Shown: one piece after another, positions 37,454 to 49,284 of the stretch | How the letters are laid out: each line of letters opens with the position of its first letter | Numbering within the stretch: position 1 is the stretch's first letter | Assembly: GCF_030693775.1 (NCBI RefSeq) | Contig: NZ_JAUXZY010000005.1 | Location: 310,001 to 374,000, forward strand | Origin: Polynucleobacter sp. | GTDB taxonomy: Bacteria > Pseudomonadota > Gammaproteobacteria > Burkholderiales > Burkholderiaceae | Length of the DNA stretch: 64,000 bases | Reading direction: 5' to 3' | Notes under the pieces: model-generated | The model's database searches: none | What the model was told of the DNA's origin: nothing | Seen by the model: the letters and a program-made list of their open reading frames with translations, nothing else | Program-made: the position numbers and the translations under genes

Positions 37454-37932
37454 TTCTTAGCGCCTTCATCTTTACCGCCATCAGCTGCCTTGTTATACAA
37501 AAATTGGCTGATGAGGTTTTCGAGAACAACGGCTGATTGGGTTTGCGTAATCATATTGCCCTGTGCCAACATTTGATCTGAACCGCCGGCCTCAAGCCCA
37601 ACGTATTGCTCGCCCAGTAAGCCCGAAGTCAAAATCTTTGCGGACGAATCTTTCGGAAACTGGTAGCTGCGCTCGAGTGTCATGGTGACGGTTGCTTGGT
37701 AGGTTGTGTCATCAAAGCGAATGTCTGCAATGCGACCAACAACGACACCGGCACTTTTCACTGGTGCGCGTGGCTTTAAACCGCCAATATTGTCAAAGCG
37801 AGCAGTGATCGTATAGGTAGGCTGAAACGATACGGCATTCATATTACCGACTTTGAGGGCCAAAAAGAGAGCCGCCAATAAGCCAATGGCAACAAATATT
37901 CCGACCCAGACATCAATGGCACTTTTTCTCAT
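37450..37932 (-). CDS. mlaD: MCE-domain protein MlaD
   Basis: A 160-residue periplasmic ring-forming MCE protein with one N-terminal membrane helix (DVWVGIFVAIGLLAALFLAL). The MCE domain runs from YTITARFDNIGGLKPRAPVKSAGVVVG to LLGEQYVGLEAGG. It links the MlaFE transporter to MlaC. It overlaps mlaA by 4 nt. Confidence 0.95.
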   Translation of the reverse strand: MRKSAIDVWVGIFVAIGLLAALFLALKVGNMNAVSFQPTYTITARFDNIGGLKPRAPVKSAGVVVGRIADIRFDDTTYQATVTMTLERSYQFPKDSSAKILTSGLLGEQYVGLEAGGSDQMLAQGNMITQTQSAVVLENLISQFLYNKAADGGKDEGAKK

Positions 37933-37966
37933 ATGGACCTCAGTTTAATCCTTCTGCATTTCATCA

Positions 37967-38761
37967 TTAGTTCGAGAACATCAAGGCAGTCAGCAAGAAA
38001 TCCAATGCCAATACCGCCAAGGATGAAATCACAACCGTACGGGTGGTTGCTTGCGATACCCCTTCTGGCGTTGGTTTGGCCTCAAACCCCTGATAAAGGG
38101 CAATAAACGTCACCACCACACCAAACACAATGCTCTTAATTAGGCCATTCCCAATGTCGGAGAAGAGGTCAACGCCTCCCTGCATTTGTGACCAAAACGC
38201 CCCCGAGTCAACACCAATTAATGGCACGCCGACAAAGTAACCGCCAATCACACCAACCGCAGTAAAGATCGTTGCCAAAATCGGCATGGAAATAATGCCG
38301 GCCCACAGGCGTGGCGCCACCACTCGGCTTAAAGGATCGACGGCCATCATCTCCATCGCACTCAATTGTTCACCCGCCTTCATCAGGCCAATTTCTGCAG
38401 TAAGCGAAGTGCCTGCCCTGCCCGCAAAAAGGAGGGCAGTAATTACGGGGCCCAGCTCACGCGTGAGCGACAAGGCAACCAACAAGCCTAATGCTTGTTC
38501 CGAGCCATAGCGATTGAGGGTGTAGTAGCCCTGTAAGCCCAAAACAAAACCAACAAATAAACCCGAGACCGCAATAATCACAAAGGAGTGATTACCAATA
38601 AAGAGAATTTGATCGGAAACCAAGCGTGGACGCTTTAATAGCGGAGCAGAGCGAGCCATCACTGCAATGAACATGCGCGTTGCATGGCCAAGACTAACAA
38701 TATTGCTGCGGATAAAGAATCCGAGGTCGCCAAGCAAATCGATGGTTTTACGTACGATCAT
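37967..38761 (-). CDS. mlaE: Mla transporter permease MlaE
   Basis: A 264-residue inner-membrane permease with about five TM segments. It contains the family run SLTRELGPVITALLFAGRAGTSLTAEIGLMK and EQLSAMEMMAVDPLSRVVAPR. It works with MlaF, MlaD and MlaB in lipid transport. It overlaps mlaF by 4 nt. Confidence 0.96.
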   Translation of the reverse strand: MIVRKTIDLLGDLGFFIRSNIVSLGHATRMFIAVMARSAPLLKRPRLVSDQILFIGNHSFVIIAVSGLFVGFVLGLQGYYTLNRYGSEQALGLLVALSLTRELGPVITALLFAGRAGTSLTAEIGLMKAGEQLSAMEMMAVDPLSRVVAPRLWAGIISMPILATIFTAVGVIGGYFVGVPLIGVDSGAFWSQMQGGVDLFSDIGNGLIKSIVFGVVVTFIALYQGFEAKPTPEGVSQATTRTVVISSLAVLALDFLLTALMFSN

Positions 38762-39609
38762 CGCGCGCCCACTTCAACAGCAAAATCATCCAGGAGGCCT
38801 GCGCCCGGATAATGAAATGGCACTGGTCCATCGGGAGAGGCATCCAAGAATTGGCGCACAAATGGATCGCTTGAACGATTGAGTTCATCGGGCGTACCCT
38901 GGGCACCAATGCGCCCATTGGCAATGAAGTAGACGTAATCTGCAATTGCAAATGTTTCTTCCACATCATGAGTGACCAGAATGCTCGTAGCACCAAGTGC
39001 AGTATTTAGATCACGGATCAAACGCGCTGTAATGCCAAGCGCTATTGGATCCAAACCGGCAAACGGCTCGTCATACATGATGAGCGGCGGATCAAGTGCA
39101 ATCGCCCGGGCTAGTGCCACACGCCTTGCCATGCCGCCCGAGATTTGCCCCGGCATCAAGTCACGCGCACCACGCAAGCCCACAGCATTGAGTTTCATGA
39201 GCACAAGACTACGCAACAAATCCTCGCTGAGGTTGGTGTGCTCGCGCAGCGGAAAAGCAACGTTTTCAAAAACACTGAGGTCGGTAAACAGAGCGCCAAA
39301 CTGAAACAGCATGCCCATACGCCGGCGCGCCTGCATTAACTCCGCACCACTCATTTGACCAACGTTACTGCCTTCGAATAAGACCTGACCTTCGCTTGTG
39401 GTGACTTGGCCACCAATTAAACGCAGAACGGTTGTTTTGCCACAACCCGAGCCGCCCATGACGGCGACTACCTTGCCGCGGCGAAACTCCATATTGAGGC
39501 CAGACAAAATCTGACGCTCGCCTGGTGCATACGAAAAGTTTACGTCCTGAATCGAAACAACAACATCATCTTTGCTGGTGTGACTTTGCGGAGATTCAGA
39601 TTGATTCAA
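38758..39609 (-). CDS. mlaF: Mla transporter ATPase MlaF
   Basis: A 283-residue ABC ATPase. Walker A is GGSGCGKTT, the signature is QISGGMARR, Walker B is LIMYDEPFAGLDP and the switch is VTHDVEE. A Gln-rich-free N-terminal leader and a C-terminal tail of about 25 residues extend past the usual core. First gene of mlaFEDACB; the gap to gltD is 35 bp. Confidence 0.95.
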   Translation of the reverse strand: MNQSESPQSHTSKDDVVVSIQDVNFSYAPGERQILSGLNMEFRRGKVVAVMGGSGCGKTTVLRLIGGQVTTSEGQVLFEGSNVGQMSGAELMQARRRMGMLFQFGALFTDLSVFENVAFPLREHTNLSEDLLRSLVLMKLNAVGLRGARDLMPGQISGGMARRVALARAIALDPPLIMYDEPFAGLDPIALGITARLIRDLNTALGATSILVTHDVEETFAIADYVYFIANGRIGAQGTPDELNRSSDPFVRQFLDASPDGPVPFHYPGAGLLDDFAVEVGAR

Positions 39610-39644
39610 TGCGTATCTTTTAATGAGTAGTCAATTATTCGATT

Positions 39645-41108
39645 TTAGAGCGGCAATACCGATGAGCCCATCAAATACGAATCCACTGCATGAGCACACT
39701 GACGGCCTTCCCGAATCGCCCAAACCACCAAAGACTGGCCCCGACGCATATCGCCGGCAGCAAATACCTTCGCTACATTGGTTTGGTAGGCTTTTTGACC
39801 TTCCACGTGGGCCTTCGCATTGCCGCGCGCATCTTTATCGACGCCAAATGCATTCAGCACTTGCTGCGCAGGAGATACAAAGCCCATGGCCAACAATACG
39901 AGATCGGCCTTGATCTCAAACTCCGAGTTTGGCACTTCTGTCATCTTGCCGCCTTGCCACTCCAAACGGACACCAATCAGTTTTTCAACCTTGCCGTTTT
40001 TACCCTCAAAGCGTTTTGTACCTACCGACCAATCGCGCTCACAACCCTCTTCATGCGATGAGGAGGTGCGCAACTTGGTTGGCCAATACGGCCAAACCAA
40101 GGGTTTGTTTTCTTCCTCGGGGGGCTGAGGTAACAATTCAAATTGGGTCACGTGATTTGCGCCGTGGCGATTCGATGTGCCAACGCAATCCGAACCGGTA
40201 TCACCGCCACCAATGACCACAACGTGCTTACCGGTTGCGCGTATGCCATTTTGCAAATCGCCAGCGACTTCTTTATTTTGTGGAATCAAGAATTCCAAAG
40301 CGTAATGAATGCCCTCGAGTTCACGTCCAGGCACTGGCAAATCACGGGGTTGCTCTGCACCACCACTAATGATGACGGCGTCAAAGTCTTTCATCAACTG
40401 CTCTGGCGTGACTGTCTTACTCGAATAGTTTTTGACTTCCGCGCCCATTGCCTCTTTGCCAACATAAACGCCGGTAGCAAAGGTAACTCCTTCGGCTTGC
40501 ATTTGCTCAACGCGGCGATCAATCAGCCACTTTTCCATTTTGAAGTCAGGAATGCCATAGCGCAGCAAGCCGCCAACCCGATCATTCTTCTCGTATACGG
40601 TGACATCGTGACCAACGCGCGCCAATTGTTGTGCGGCTGCCATACCAGCAGGGCCTGATCCGACAATCGCTACCTTTTTACCCGTTTTCGTTTTGGATGG
40701 CATGGGCTTAACCCAACCATTTTCCCAAGCCTTATCAATAATGGCGTGCTCAATGGATTTGATTCCAACGGCGTCCCGATTGATGCCTAATGTGCAAGCA
40801 GACTCGCATGGAGCAGGACAAATGCGGCCAGTAAATTCCGGGAAGTTATTGGTGGAGTGCAGTACTTCAATGGCATTTTTCCAGTCACCCTGAAATACCA
40901 GTTCATTAAAGTCCGGAATGATGTTGTTGACTGGGCAGCCGTTATTGCAAAACGGAATACCGCAATCCATGCAACGTGCGCTCTGCACTTTAGCCTCATC
41001 ATCGCTCAGCGCAGCAACAAATTCCTTGTAGTGGTGTAAGCGCGTTACAGGAGCCTCGTAGGTTTCCTTAACACGCTCAAACTCCATAAATCCAGTGACC
41101 TTACCCAT
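39645..41108 (-). CDS. gltD: Glutamate synthase small subunit
   Basis: FAD/NADPH subunit feeding electrons to GltB in ammonia assimilation. The 487-residue product has cysteines for two low-potential Fe-S clusters ([26 protein letters not shown]), the FAD dinucleotide motif [15 protein letters not shown] and the NADPH motif [15 protein letters not shown]. It is 31 nt after gltB in one operon. Confidence 0.97.
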   Translation of the reverse strand: MGKVTGFMEFERVKETYEAPVTRLHHYKEFVAALSDDEAKVQSARCMDCGIPFCNNGCPVNNIIPDFNELVFQGDWKNAIEVLHSTNNFPEFTGRICPAPCESACTLGINRDAVGIKSIEHAIIDKAWENGWVKPMPSKTKTGKKVAIVGSGPAGMAAAQQLARVGHDVTVYEKNDRVGGLLRYGIPDFKMEKWLIDRRVEQMQAEGVTFATGVYVGKEAMGAEVKNYSSKTVTPEQLMKDFDAVIISGGAEQPRDLPVPGRELEGIHYALEFLIPQNKEVAGDLQNGIRATGKHVVVIGGGDTGSDCVGTSNRHGANHVTQFELLPQPPEEENKPLVWPYWPTKLRTSSSHEEGCERDWSVGTKRFEGKNGKVEKLIGVRLEWQGGKMTEVPNSEFEIKADLVLLAMGFVSPAQQVLNAFGVDKDARGNAKAHVEGQKAYQTNVAKVFAAGDMRRGQSLVVWAIREGRQCAHAVDSYLMGSSVLPL

Positions 41109-41139
41109 CTCAACTACTCCTTCAATATCGTGTTGTTAC

Positions 41140-44100
41140 TTAAGCAATCGCTTTTGCATTTTTTTGCGCTTTTTCCCAAAGCTCACCCAATGCCCGTTTG
41201 TATTCAGTGGGGTGAACTTTAATAAAGCGAGCACGCGCCCGATCCCAGTCGGCAAGCAAGGCCTTCGCACGCTCAGATCCGGTATGCCGGAAATGGCGCT
41301 CAATTAAGGCTTTCAAAATGTGCTCGTCGCTGAGACGCTGACCACCATCCTTCACATCGATTGGTGCATGCCATTGGGATTCAGGAATGCTCGCAACCTG
41401 CTCTGCGTGGGGCAACACTTTTTCTAAAGTAGCCATGCTGGTATTGCAACGCTTTGCAAACAAGCCATCTTCGTCGTAAACATAAGCGATACCACCGCTC
41501 ATACCGGCTGCAAAGTTGCGGCCGGTTTCACCTAGAACGACCACCGTACCACCCGTCATGTATTCACAACCGTGATCGCCCGTACCTTCAACTACAGCCG
41601 TTGCACCCGAATTACGAACTGCAAAACGCTCACCAGCTACGCCATTAAAGAAGGCTTCACCGCCAATCGCGCCGTACAAGACGGTATTACCAACAATGAT
41701 GTTCTTGGCTGTATCGCCACGGAACTCATGTGGCGCGCGCACGATGACACGTCCACCGGATAAGCCCTTACCGACATAATCATTGGCATCACCAACCAAA
41801 TCCAAGGTAACGCCATGCGCCAAGAATGCTGCGAAACTTTGACCAGCTGTACCGTTTAACTGAATATGAATCGTATCGTCTGGCAAACCAGCATGGCCAT
41901 AACGCTGAGCGATTTCACCGGACAGCATTGCGCCTACGGTGCGGTTCACGTTCTTCACGGGAACAATGAAGGACACTTTCTCACCGCGCTCTAATGCAGG
42001 CTCGCTCTTTTCAATCAGAATATGGTCAAGAGCAGTGCCGAGACCATGGTCTTGCGTGAGCACTTGATAGCGCGGCACATCGGCTGGCACTGCAGGGACT
42101 GCAAAAATCTTACTGAAGTCCAGTCCATGGGTTTTCCAGTTATCAATGCCCTTGCGGGTATCGAGCAAATCAACCCGGCCAATCAAATCATCAAACTTGC
42201 GTATGCCTAATTGGGCCATGATTTCGCGTGCTTCTTCGGCAACAAAGAAGAAGAAATTAACCACGTGCTCTGGCTTACCCGCAAACTTTTTACGCAGCTC
42301 TGGATCTTGCGTAGCAACACCAACTGGGCAGGTATTCAAATGGCACTTGCGCATCATGATGCAACCTTCGACTACTAATGGTGCAGTAGCAAAACCAAAT
42401 TCGTCCGCACCAAGTAAGGCGCCAATCACCACGTCACGACCGGTTTTCATTTGACCATCGGCCTGCACCCGAATACGGCTACGTAAACGATTGAGTACCA
42501 AGGTTTGCTGGGTTTCGGCAAGGCCAAGCTCCCATGGGGAGCCCGCATGCTTAATCGATGACAGGGGGGATGCGCCGGTACCGCCATCATGGCCCGCAAT
42601 CACCACGTGATCGGCTTTGGCTTTCGCAACACCCGCAGCAACTGTGCCAACACCTACTTCGGAAACAAGCTTGACCGATACATCGGCGGCAGGATTGACG
42701 TTCTTGAGATCGTGAATCAGCTGCGCAATGTCTTCAATCGAATAAATATCGTGGTGTGGAGGCGGAGAAATCAAACCTACGCCTGGCACCGAGAAACGCA
42801 ACTTACCAATGTAATCGGATACTTTGCTACCAGGCAACTGACCGCCCTCACCTGGCTTTGCACCTTGTGCCATTTTGATTTGCAGCTGATCAGCCGAACG
42901 CAGGTATTCGGTGGTTACACCAAAGCGACCTGATGCCACTTGCTTGATTTTTGAGCGCAAAGAATCGCCATCTTCCAATGGAATATTGGCTTCCACCACA
43001 TCACTACCTAGAATGCTGGCAAGACTTTCGCCCTTGCGAATTGGAATTCCTTTGAGTTCGTTCTTGTAGCGATTCGGATCTTCACCGCCCTCGCCCGTAT
43101 TGGATTTGCCACCAATGCGGTTCATGGCGATCGCTAAGGTTGCATGGGCCTCGGTTGAGATGGAGCCTAGGGACATCGCGCCCGTGGCAAAGCGTTTGAC
43201 GATCTCTTTAGCAGACTCTACTTCATCGAGCGGAATGGCTTTTGTGGGATCCACCTTAAATTCAAATAAGCCGCGCAAGGTCATCTGACGCTTGCTTTGA
43301 TCGTTGATGATGTTGGCGTACTCTTTATATGTCTGATAACCCTTGTCAGAGCCCGTGCGCGTTGCATGCTGCAGCTTTGCAATCGTGTCTGGCGTCCACA
43401 TGTGGTTTTCACCGCGAACACGATAGGCATACTCACCACCTGCTTCGAGCATATTGCTGAGCACTGGATCGTTTCCAAAGGCTTGCTGATGCATGTGCAA
43501 TGCCTCTTCGGCAATTTCAAACACACCAATACCACCCACATTCGATGGCGTATTTTTGAAATACTGCTGAATGACTTCCTGATTGAGTCCAATCGCCTCA
43601 AAAATTTGTGAGCCGGTATAGGACATATAGGTTGAGATGCCCATTTTGGACATCACTTTTTGCAAACCTTTGCCAACCGCTTTGACGTAATTCTTGATGG
43701 CTTTTTCGGGCGATAAGTCGCCAGGCAAACCTTTTGCCATTTCCGCCAAAGTCTCCATTGCCAAGAAGGGGTGAATGGCTTCTGCGCCATAACCTGCTAA
43801 CAATGCAAAGTGATGGGTCTCGCGCGCGCTACCGGTCTCTACAACCAAACCAACGCTAGTACGCAAGCCTTTGGCAACCAAATGCTGGTGAATCGCAGAA
43901 GTCGCTAAGAGCGCTGGAATAGCAACGTGCTTCTCATCCACCTGGCGATCACTGATCAGCACAATATTGAAGCCAAGACTAACTGCATCGGCAGCTTCTG
44001 CACATAAGGACGCCAAGCGCGCCTCAATACCTTCTTTGCCCCAAGCGACTGGATAGCAGATATCCAATTCGTAGGTGCGGAACTTGCCATTGGTGTAGTG

Positions 44101-45921
44101 CTCAATGTGGCGAATCTTCGCCATCTCTTCAAAATCCAAAATGGGCTGACTTACTTCTAGCCGCATTGGGGGATTGATGTTATTGGTATCCAATAAATTA
44201 GGCTTTGGTCCGACAAACGAGACCAAGGACATCACCATGTTTTCCCGAATCGGATCGATTGGGGGATTGGTAACCTGAGCAAAGAGTTGCTTAAAGTAGT
44301 TGTAAAGGGATTTGTCTTTATTTGACAAAACAGCCAAGGGGCTGTCGTTACCCATTGAACCAATTGCCTCCTCGCCTGCTAAGGCCATTGGTGCCATTAA
44401 ATACTTGAGGTCCTCTTGGCTGTAACCAAATGCTTGCTGGCGATCCAATAGCTTCGCAGCGGGTCGTATGTGAACCTGTTCATCGACACTGTCTTTTTTC
44501 GATAAATCAACTTCATCCAATTTAACGCGTACGGCATCAATCCAGCTCTTGTATGGCTTGGCTTTCGATACCGCATTTTTGAGCTCGACGTCATCAATGA
44601 TGCGGCCTTGCTCCATATCAATCATGAACATCTTGCCGGGTTGCAAGCGCCACTTTTGTACGATCTTATTTTCAGGTACCGGCAAAACACCTGCTTCTGA
44701 GCCCATGATCACGAGGTCATCATCAGTGACGTAATAGCGCGCTGGGCGCAGGCCATTTCGATCGAGCGTCGCGCCAATTTGACGGCCGTCGGTAAAGGCC
44801 ATGGCGGCAGGACCATCCCATGGCTCCATCATTGCCGCATGGTATTCATAAAACGCTCGGCGGTTCTCATCCATTAGGGTGTGCTGCTCCCATGCCTCTG
44901 GAATCATCATCATCATGGCTTGTGCCAAGGGATATCCTGCCATGACCAATAGCTCTAGGCAGTTGTCAAAGCAAGCCGTGTCCGATTGACCTGGATAAAT
45001 TAACGGCCATAATTTTTGTAGATCATCGCCCAATACCGGCGAACTAATTGCGCCAGTACGTGCATTGACCCAGTTGACGTTTCCTTTAACGGTATTGATT
45101 TCGCCGTTGTGCGCAATCATGCGATAAGGGTGGGCCAATTCCCATGCCGGGAAGGTGTTGGTTGAAAAACGCTGGTGTACTAAAGCTAAAGCAGAAACGC
45201 AGCGCTGGTCTTGTAAATCTAAGTAATAAGCGCCTACTTGATTCGCCAGCAGCAGCCCTTTGTACACAATGGTGCGTGCCGACATCGATGCAACGAAATA
45301 TTCTTTGCCGTGCTTTAAGTGCAAATCTTGAATGGCGTGACTCGCTGTTTTGCGGATGACATATAACTTACGCTCTAGGGCATCAGTTGTCATGATGTCG
45401 CGACCACGCCCAATAAAAATTTGGCGAATGAATGGCTCTGTCTTTTGTACCGTTGGTGACATTGGTAATTTCGCATCAATCGGTACATCACGCCATCCGA
45501 GTACAACTTGACCTTCCAAGCGAACAGTCCGCTCTAGCTCTTGCTCACATGCCAAACGCGATGCGCTTTCTTTTGGCAAAAAGATCATGCCCACACCGTA
45601 CTCACCGAATGGGGGAAGTGTTATGCCTTGCTTGGCCATTTCCTCGCGATATAAGAGATCGGGTACCTGAATCAAAATTCCAGCACCATCGCCCATCAGC
45701 GGATCAGCACCAACAGCGCCGCGGTGATCTAAGTTTTCTAAGATCTGTAAACCTTGCGACACAATCGCGTGGGATTTTTTTCCTTTGATGTGGGCGACAA
45801 AGCCTACGCCACATGCATCGTGCTCATTTGCTGGATCGTATAAACCCTGTGCGATTGGGCGGATTGTTTCAGCCTCTACTAGCTGAGTATCTAAATTAAT
45901 TTGGGAAATTTTGCTATTCAT
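41140..45921 (-). CDS. gltB: Glutamate synthase large subunit
   Basis: Transfers the amide of glutamine to 2-oxoglutarate. The 1593-residue product has an amidotransferase domain whose nucleophile should be Cys37 ([10 protein letters not shown]), exposed after removal of a 36-residue propeptide. The central domain is followed by the FMN/synthase barrel ([14 protein letters not shown]), the 3Fe-4S cysteines CHLNTCPVG and a C-terminal beta-helix rich in glycine. The reading frame is intact throughout. Its upstream region holds palindromes next to a RAYT element. Confidence 0.97.
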   Translation of the reverse strand: MNSKISQINLDTQLVEAETIRPIAQGLYDPANEHDACGVGFVAHIKGKKSHAIVSQGLQILENLDHRGAVGADPLMGDGAGILIQVPDLLYREEMAKQGITLPPFGEYGVGMIFLPKESASRLACEQELERTVRLEGQVVLGWRDVPIDAKLPMSPTVQKTEPFIRQIFIGRGRDIMTTDALERKLYVIRKTASHAIQDLHLKHGKEYFVASMSARTIVYKGLLLANQVGAYYLDLQDQRCVSALALVHQRFSTNTFPAWELAHPYRMIAHNGEINTVKGNVNWVNARTGAISSPVLGDDLQKLWPLIYPGQSDTACFDNCLELLVMAGYPLAQAMMMMIPEAWEQHTLMDENRRAFYEYHAAMMEPWDGPAAMAFTDGRQIGATLDRNGLRPARYYVTDDDLVIMGSEAGVLPVPENKIVQKWRLQPGKMFMIDMEQGRIIDDVELKNAVSKAKPYKSWIDAVRVKLDEVDLSKKDSVDEQVHIRPAAKLLDRQQAFGYSQEDLKYLMAPMALAGEEAIGSMGNDSPLAVLSNKDKSLYNYFKQLFAQVTNPPIDPIRENMVMSLVSFVGPKPNLLDTNNINPPMRLEVSQPILDFEEMAKIRHIEHYTNGKFRTYELDICYPVAWGKEGIEARLASLCAEAADAVSLGFNIVLISDRQVDEKHVAIPALLATSAIHQHLVAKGLRTSVGLVVETGSARETHHFALLAGYGAEAIHPFLAMETLAEMAKGLPGDLSPEKAIKNYVKAVGKGLQKVMSKMGISTYMSYTGSQIFEAIGLNQEVIQQYFKNTPSNVGGIGVFEIAEEALHMHQQAFGNDPVLSNMLEAGGEYAYRVRGENHMWTPDTIAKLQHATRTGSDKGYQTYKEYANIINDQSKRQMTLRGLFEFKVDPTKAIPLDEVESAKEIVKRFATGAMSLGSISTEAHATLAIAMNRIGGKSNTGEGGEDPNRYKNELKGIPIRKGESLASILGSDVVEANIPLEDGDSLRSKIKQVASGRFGVTTEYLRSADQLQIKMAQGAKPGEGGQLPGSKVSDYIGKLRFSVPGVGLISPPPHHDIYSIEDIAQLIHDLKNVNPAADVSVKLVSEVGVGTVAAGVAKAKADHVVIAGHDGGTGASPLSSIKHAGSPWELGLAETQQTLVLNRLRSRIRVQADGQMKTGRDVVIGALLGADEFGFATAPLVVEGCIMMRKCHLNTCPVGVATQDPELRKKFAGKPEHVVNFFFFVAEEAREIMAQLGIRKFDDLIGRVDLLDTRKGIDNWKTHGLDFSKIFAVPAVPADVPRYQVLTQDHGLGTALDHILIEKSEPALERGEKVSFIVPVKNVNRTVGAMLSGEIAQRYGHAGLPDDTIHIQLNGTAGQSFAAFLAHGVTLDLVGDANDYVGKGLSGGRVIVRAPHEFRGDTAKNIIVGNTVLYGAIGGEAFFNGVAGERFAVRNSGATAVVEGTGDHGCEYMTGGTVVVLGETGRNFAAGMSGGIAYVYDEDGLFAKRCNTSMATLEKVLPHAEQVASIPESQWHAPIDVKDGGQRLSDEHILKALIERHFRHTGSERAKALLADWDRARARFIKVHPTEYKRALGELWEKAQKNAKAIA

Positions 45922-45977
45922 AATGTGTCTCGATAACGGCGCAAAAAAGGCGCTAAGGCGCGTGGGAGATCAAATAT

Positions 45978-45991
45978 AGGGGAATACCCCT
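45978..45991. repeat. Short palindrome upstream of gltB
   Basis: AGGGG-AATA-CCCCT, a 5-bp-arm inverted repeat 57 nt upstream of the gltB start codon. It could be an operator or a hairpin in the gltB leader. No known regulator site is recognised. Confidence 0.35.
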
Positions 45992-46012
45992 TTAAGTGCA
46001 ATCTTTTTAATT

Positions 46013-46073
46013 GACTCTGTCCCATTTATATAGGCAGGCCTACCCGAGTAATTATTTTAATGGGGACAGAGTC
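46013..46073. repeat. REP-like inverted repeat beside the RAYT gene
   Basis: GACTCTGTCCCATT (46013-46026) faces AATGGGGACAGAGTC (46059-46073), an inverted repeat with a single-base indel. The 32-bp interior holds a smaller palindrome TAGGC-AG-GCCTA (46031-46042). Location between a RAYT gene's 3' end and gltB suggests the transposase's REP-type substrate. Only one copy was noticed in this window. Confidence 0.6.
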
Positions 46074-46119
46074 GAATCGTGAGGGCTCATCGCCGCTCTT
46101 TCGGCGAGGTTCTGGCTGT

Positions 46120-46827
46120 TTAACTAAGATGTATTTTGGGAGGCTGCTGTTTTACCGGTCGTCCACGTGCGCGAATCTGGATTGCCTCTAGATCCCCCTT
46201 AAAGAGGGTTTTTGCATAGTCTGGGCTAACCCATGGCTTTGACCGCAGCACGGCTTCGGTAATTGCGCGGTCCTCCCAGTGGGGGGCGCCCTCTTTGACA
46301 AAGTCTGCCCAAGCCATTTGACGCTCAAATGGGGTATTTCCGAGCCCCCAAAACCGTGGGTGGTCTTGTAGCCATGCCTCGGCCTTGCCGCCGATGTGGC
46401 TGGCGTAACTTGTCCAAGGATAGTCGGCGGGTCGGGACTCAAGTCCGCTACGCACGGGATTAAGCTCGATGTAACGCTGGCAGCGAAGAAGGTAGTCGGG
46501 GTCAATGATAGAAGAGCGATAACGGCCCTCCCAAATGGTTCCGGTACGCCCATGCTTTTGATTAAAGAATTGCGCATAGCGCCGCCCTAAGGATTGCATT
46601 AGTTTTGATAGAGACTGTGGCTCTTTTGGGCTAAGGAGTAAATGCACATGATTGGGCATGAGTGAATATGCATGAACCGCTACCGAAAATTGCGCGGCTG
46701 CAGTACGCAGCCAATCGAGGTACATGGTGCAATCAACCGGCTCATGAAAAAGGATCTCGCGATTGTTTCCACGAACCAAGACATGCATTGCCTGACCCGG
46801 AATAACAATGCGCGCCTGGCGAGCCAT
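46120..46827 (-). mobile_element. REP-associated tyrosine transposase (RAYT)
   Basis: A 235-residue Y1-type transposase of the IS200-like superfamily. The metal-binding HxH is in SLMPNHVHLLL, and the catalytic Tyr is in RYIELNPVRSGL near residue 120. It starts RQARIVIPGQAMHVLVRGNN and has an extended basic C-terminus, as RAYTs do. A perfect AGGAGG lies 9 nt before the ATG. The gene is GC-rich (36 of 60 bases at 46261-46320). It lies 12 nt after mrcA, so it may ride on that transcript. Confidence 0.9.
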
Positions 46828-46839
46828 TACGCCAGCCTC

Positions 46840-49230
46840 CTAGTTAACCGTACTCAAACCACCCGGCGGAGCAAAGTCAGGAATAAACCAATCTCCTCCC
46901 GACTGCACGACGCCAGCGGGAACCAGTCTGACTTGTTCAGGCTTGCCCTTGAGTGCAGTTGCCATAAATGAGGTCCATACCGGCAGTGCTAAGCCACCAC
47001 CCGTTTCCCGGTCGCCAAGACTGCGCGGCCGATCAAAACCAATCCACGCTACTGCAACTACATCCGGGTTGTAACCTGCAAACCATGCATCGTGCGAGTC
47101 ATTCGTTGTTCCCGTCTTGCCAGCCAAATCAGCACGGCCTAACTTACCTCTCGTGCTGGCTGCTGTTCCGGTCTTCGTTACTTCTTGCAACATACTGTCC
47201 ATCACAAAGGCCGTGCGCGCATCGAGCACTCGAGTTGCGTCGACGCTGGCACGTACTGGCTGAGCCTCAAAGAGAACGTCGCCCTTTGAATCAATCATCT
47301 TACTAATTAGGTAAGGATCCACGCGGTATCCGCCATTGGCAAACACGCTATAGGCAGTTGCCATTTGTAGCGGCGTAACCGATCCGGCACCTAAAGCCAT
47401 TGTTAGATAGGGTGGATGCTTTTCCGGCTCAAATCCAAAACGCTGAATGAAGTCTTGTGCATACGATGGACCGATTTTTCGGATCACTCGCACCGACACT
47501 AAATTTTTAGACTTGGCGAGTGCTGTTCTTAGCGGCATATACCCATCAAACTTACCATCGTAATTTTTTGGCTCCCATGCCTGGCTGCCAGTCTCTAAGC
47601 TACCAATGGATAAAGGCGCATCATTGACTGAAGTGCTGGGGTTAAACCCTTTTTCAACTGCGGCAGCGTAGATGAATGGCTTAAAGGCGGAGCCAGGTTG
47701 ACGCTGCGCCTGGGTAACGTGATTGAATTGATTGCGACGAAAATCAAATCCGCCAACCAAGGAGAGAATCGCGCCATTTTCGGGATCCAAAGCAACAAAT
47801 GCCGCCTCCACTTGAGGCAGCTGGGCTAACTTCCAGATGCCGCTGTCGGAAAGAAGGCGAACCACCGCGCCGGGACGTAAGCGTTTTTTAGGTTGTGAAT
47901 TATCCGTTAGAGATGCTGATGCCAACTTTAAGCCATCCCCTTTAATAGAGATCACATCGCCCGTTGCAATCATGACCTGCAACTCTTTAGGCTTTACTTG
48001 CAGCACAACGCCCGATTGCAGTTCATCCAGTGGAGGGTAATCAAGCAAGGCTACGTCAATTGCGCGCTGCCGCTTCACCTCATCTTCGGGCAAATCAATA
48101 AAACCTTCTGGGCCGCGGTAGGCATGCCGTAAGTCATAGTCAAATATGCCGCGGCGCACGGCCGCATAAGCCGCATCCTGGTCAGCCTTAATCAAGGTGG
48201 TGTAAACGCTCAAGCCTTGTGAATAAATGGCTTCACCATATTGACTAAACAATAGTTGACGCACCATCTCTGCAGCAAAGTCAGCTCGTGTTGCAAACTC
48301 ATTACCAAGACCGCGCACCCGCAACTGCTCTGCCATTGCCACCTGATATTGCTCCGGCGTGATGTAATTCAAATCGCGCATGCGCTGCAATATGTATTCT
48401 TGACGAATCTTGGCGCGTCGGAAATTACTAACGGGGTTATAGGCTGATGGCGCCTTAGGTAAGCCAGCCAACATCGCAGATTCTGCAATGGTCAAACTTT
48501 TCAGGTCTTTACCAAAGTAAATTTGCGCTGCGCTTGAAAATCCGTATGCTCGCTGACCTAAAAAAATCTGGTTCATATAGATTTCTAGAATCTTATCTTT
48601 CGATAACTTGGATTCAATTTCCCAGGCGAGCAAGACTTCATAAATTTTTCGGCTAAATGTTTTTTCATTACCTAAAAAGAAGTTGCGAGCCACCTGCATG
48701 GTAATCGTCGACGCCCCCTGAGAAAGGCGGCCACGTAAATTCGCCAAGCTTGCCCGTAACACCCCTAAATAATCGACGCCGCCATGGGAATAAAAGCGAT
48801 CATCTTCAATTGCCAATACGGCATTTCGCATCTGCAGGGGAATCTCGGACAAAGGAACTACCGTGCGGCGCTCTTCACCAAACTCGCCAATCAATACTTT
48901 GTCGGCTGTAAAAACACGCAGCGGCTCTTTCGGCTTGTAGTCGACCAAGGCCGATATCGGCGGCAAATTCGGAATCGCGATAATGAATGCGTAGGCAATC
49001 AGCATGGTTACCATCACCCCACCCGCCAACGCAAAGACCAACAAGGCCTTAATCAGCGGCCCGCCAATGGTGCTCGATAGCGACACATTATCTGGGTGCG
49101 GACGGTAAGACCGACCGTCAGGCGATCGCTTGAGCGATGGCTTGACTGGTGGCTTGTCTTTAGGGGAGATCGCCATAAGGGGATTATATGTCGGCCGCTT
49201 ATCTCCGCGTAAATCAGATTTAGCCGACAC
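46840..49230 (-). CDS. mrcA: Penicillin-binding protein 1A
   Basis: Bifunctional peptidoglycan glycosyltransferase/transpeptidase. The 796-residue product has one N-terminal membrane helix (about 60-85), a GT51 domain with catalytic Glu in AIEDDRFYSHGGVDYLG and GASTITMQVARNFFLG, and a transpeptidase domain with SxxK in GSAFKPFIYA, SKN and KTGTTND. GTG 49230 has AAGG 8 nt upstream; ATG 49176 is an alternative start. Divergent from the pilus-type locus. Confidence 0.94.
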   Translation of the reverse strand: MSAKSDLRGDKRPTYNPLMAISPKDKPPVKPSLKRSPDGRSYRPHPDNVSLSSTIGGPLIKALLVFALAGGVMVTMLIAYAFIIAIPNLPPISALVDYKPKEPLRVFTADKVLIGEFGEERRTVVPLSEIPLQMRNAVLAIEDDRFYSHGGVDYLGVLRASLANLRGRLSQGASTITMQVARNFFLGNEKTFSRKIYEVLLAWEIESKLSKDKILEIYMNQIFLGQRAYGFSSAAQIYFGKDLKSLTIAESAMLAGLPKAPSAYNPVSNFRRAKIRQEYILQRMRDLNYITPEQYQVAMAEQLRVRGLGNEFATRADFAAEMVRQLLFSQYGEAIYSQGLSVYTTLIKADQDAAYAAVRRGIFDYDLRHAYRGPEGFIDLPEDEVKRQRAIDVALLDYPPLDELQSGVVLQVKPKELQVMIATGDVISIKGDGLKLASASLTDNSQPKKRLRPGAVVRLLSDSGIWKLAQLPQVEAAFVALDPENGAILSLVGGFDFRRNQFNHVTQAQRQPGSAFKPFIYAAAVEKGFNPSTSVNDAPLSIGSLETGSQAWEPKNYDGKFDGYMPLRTALAKSKNLVSVRVIRKIGPSYAQDFIQRFGFEPEKHPPYLTMALGAGSVTPLQMATAYSVFANGGYRVDPYLISKMIDSKGDVLFEAQPVRASVDATRVLDARTAFVMDSMLQEVTKTGTAASTRGKLGRADLAGKTGTTNDSHDAWFAGYNPDVVAVAWIGFDRPRSLGDRETGGGLALPVWTSFMATALKGKPEQVRLVPAGVVQSGGDWFIPDFAPPGGLSTVN

Positions 49231-49284
49231 AAGAGCCGCCTTTTACCGATAGTACTTACGTGTGCAATCAGGAAAAATCATGGC

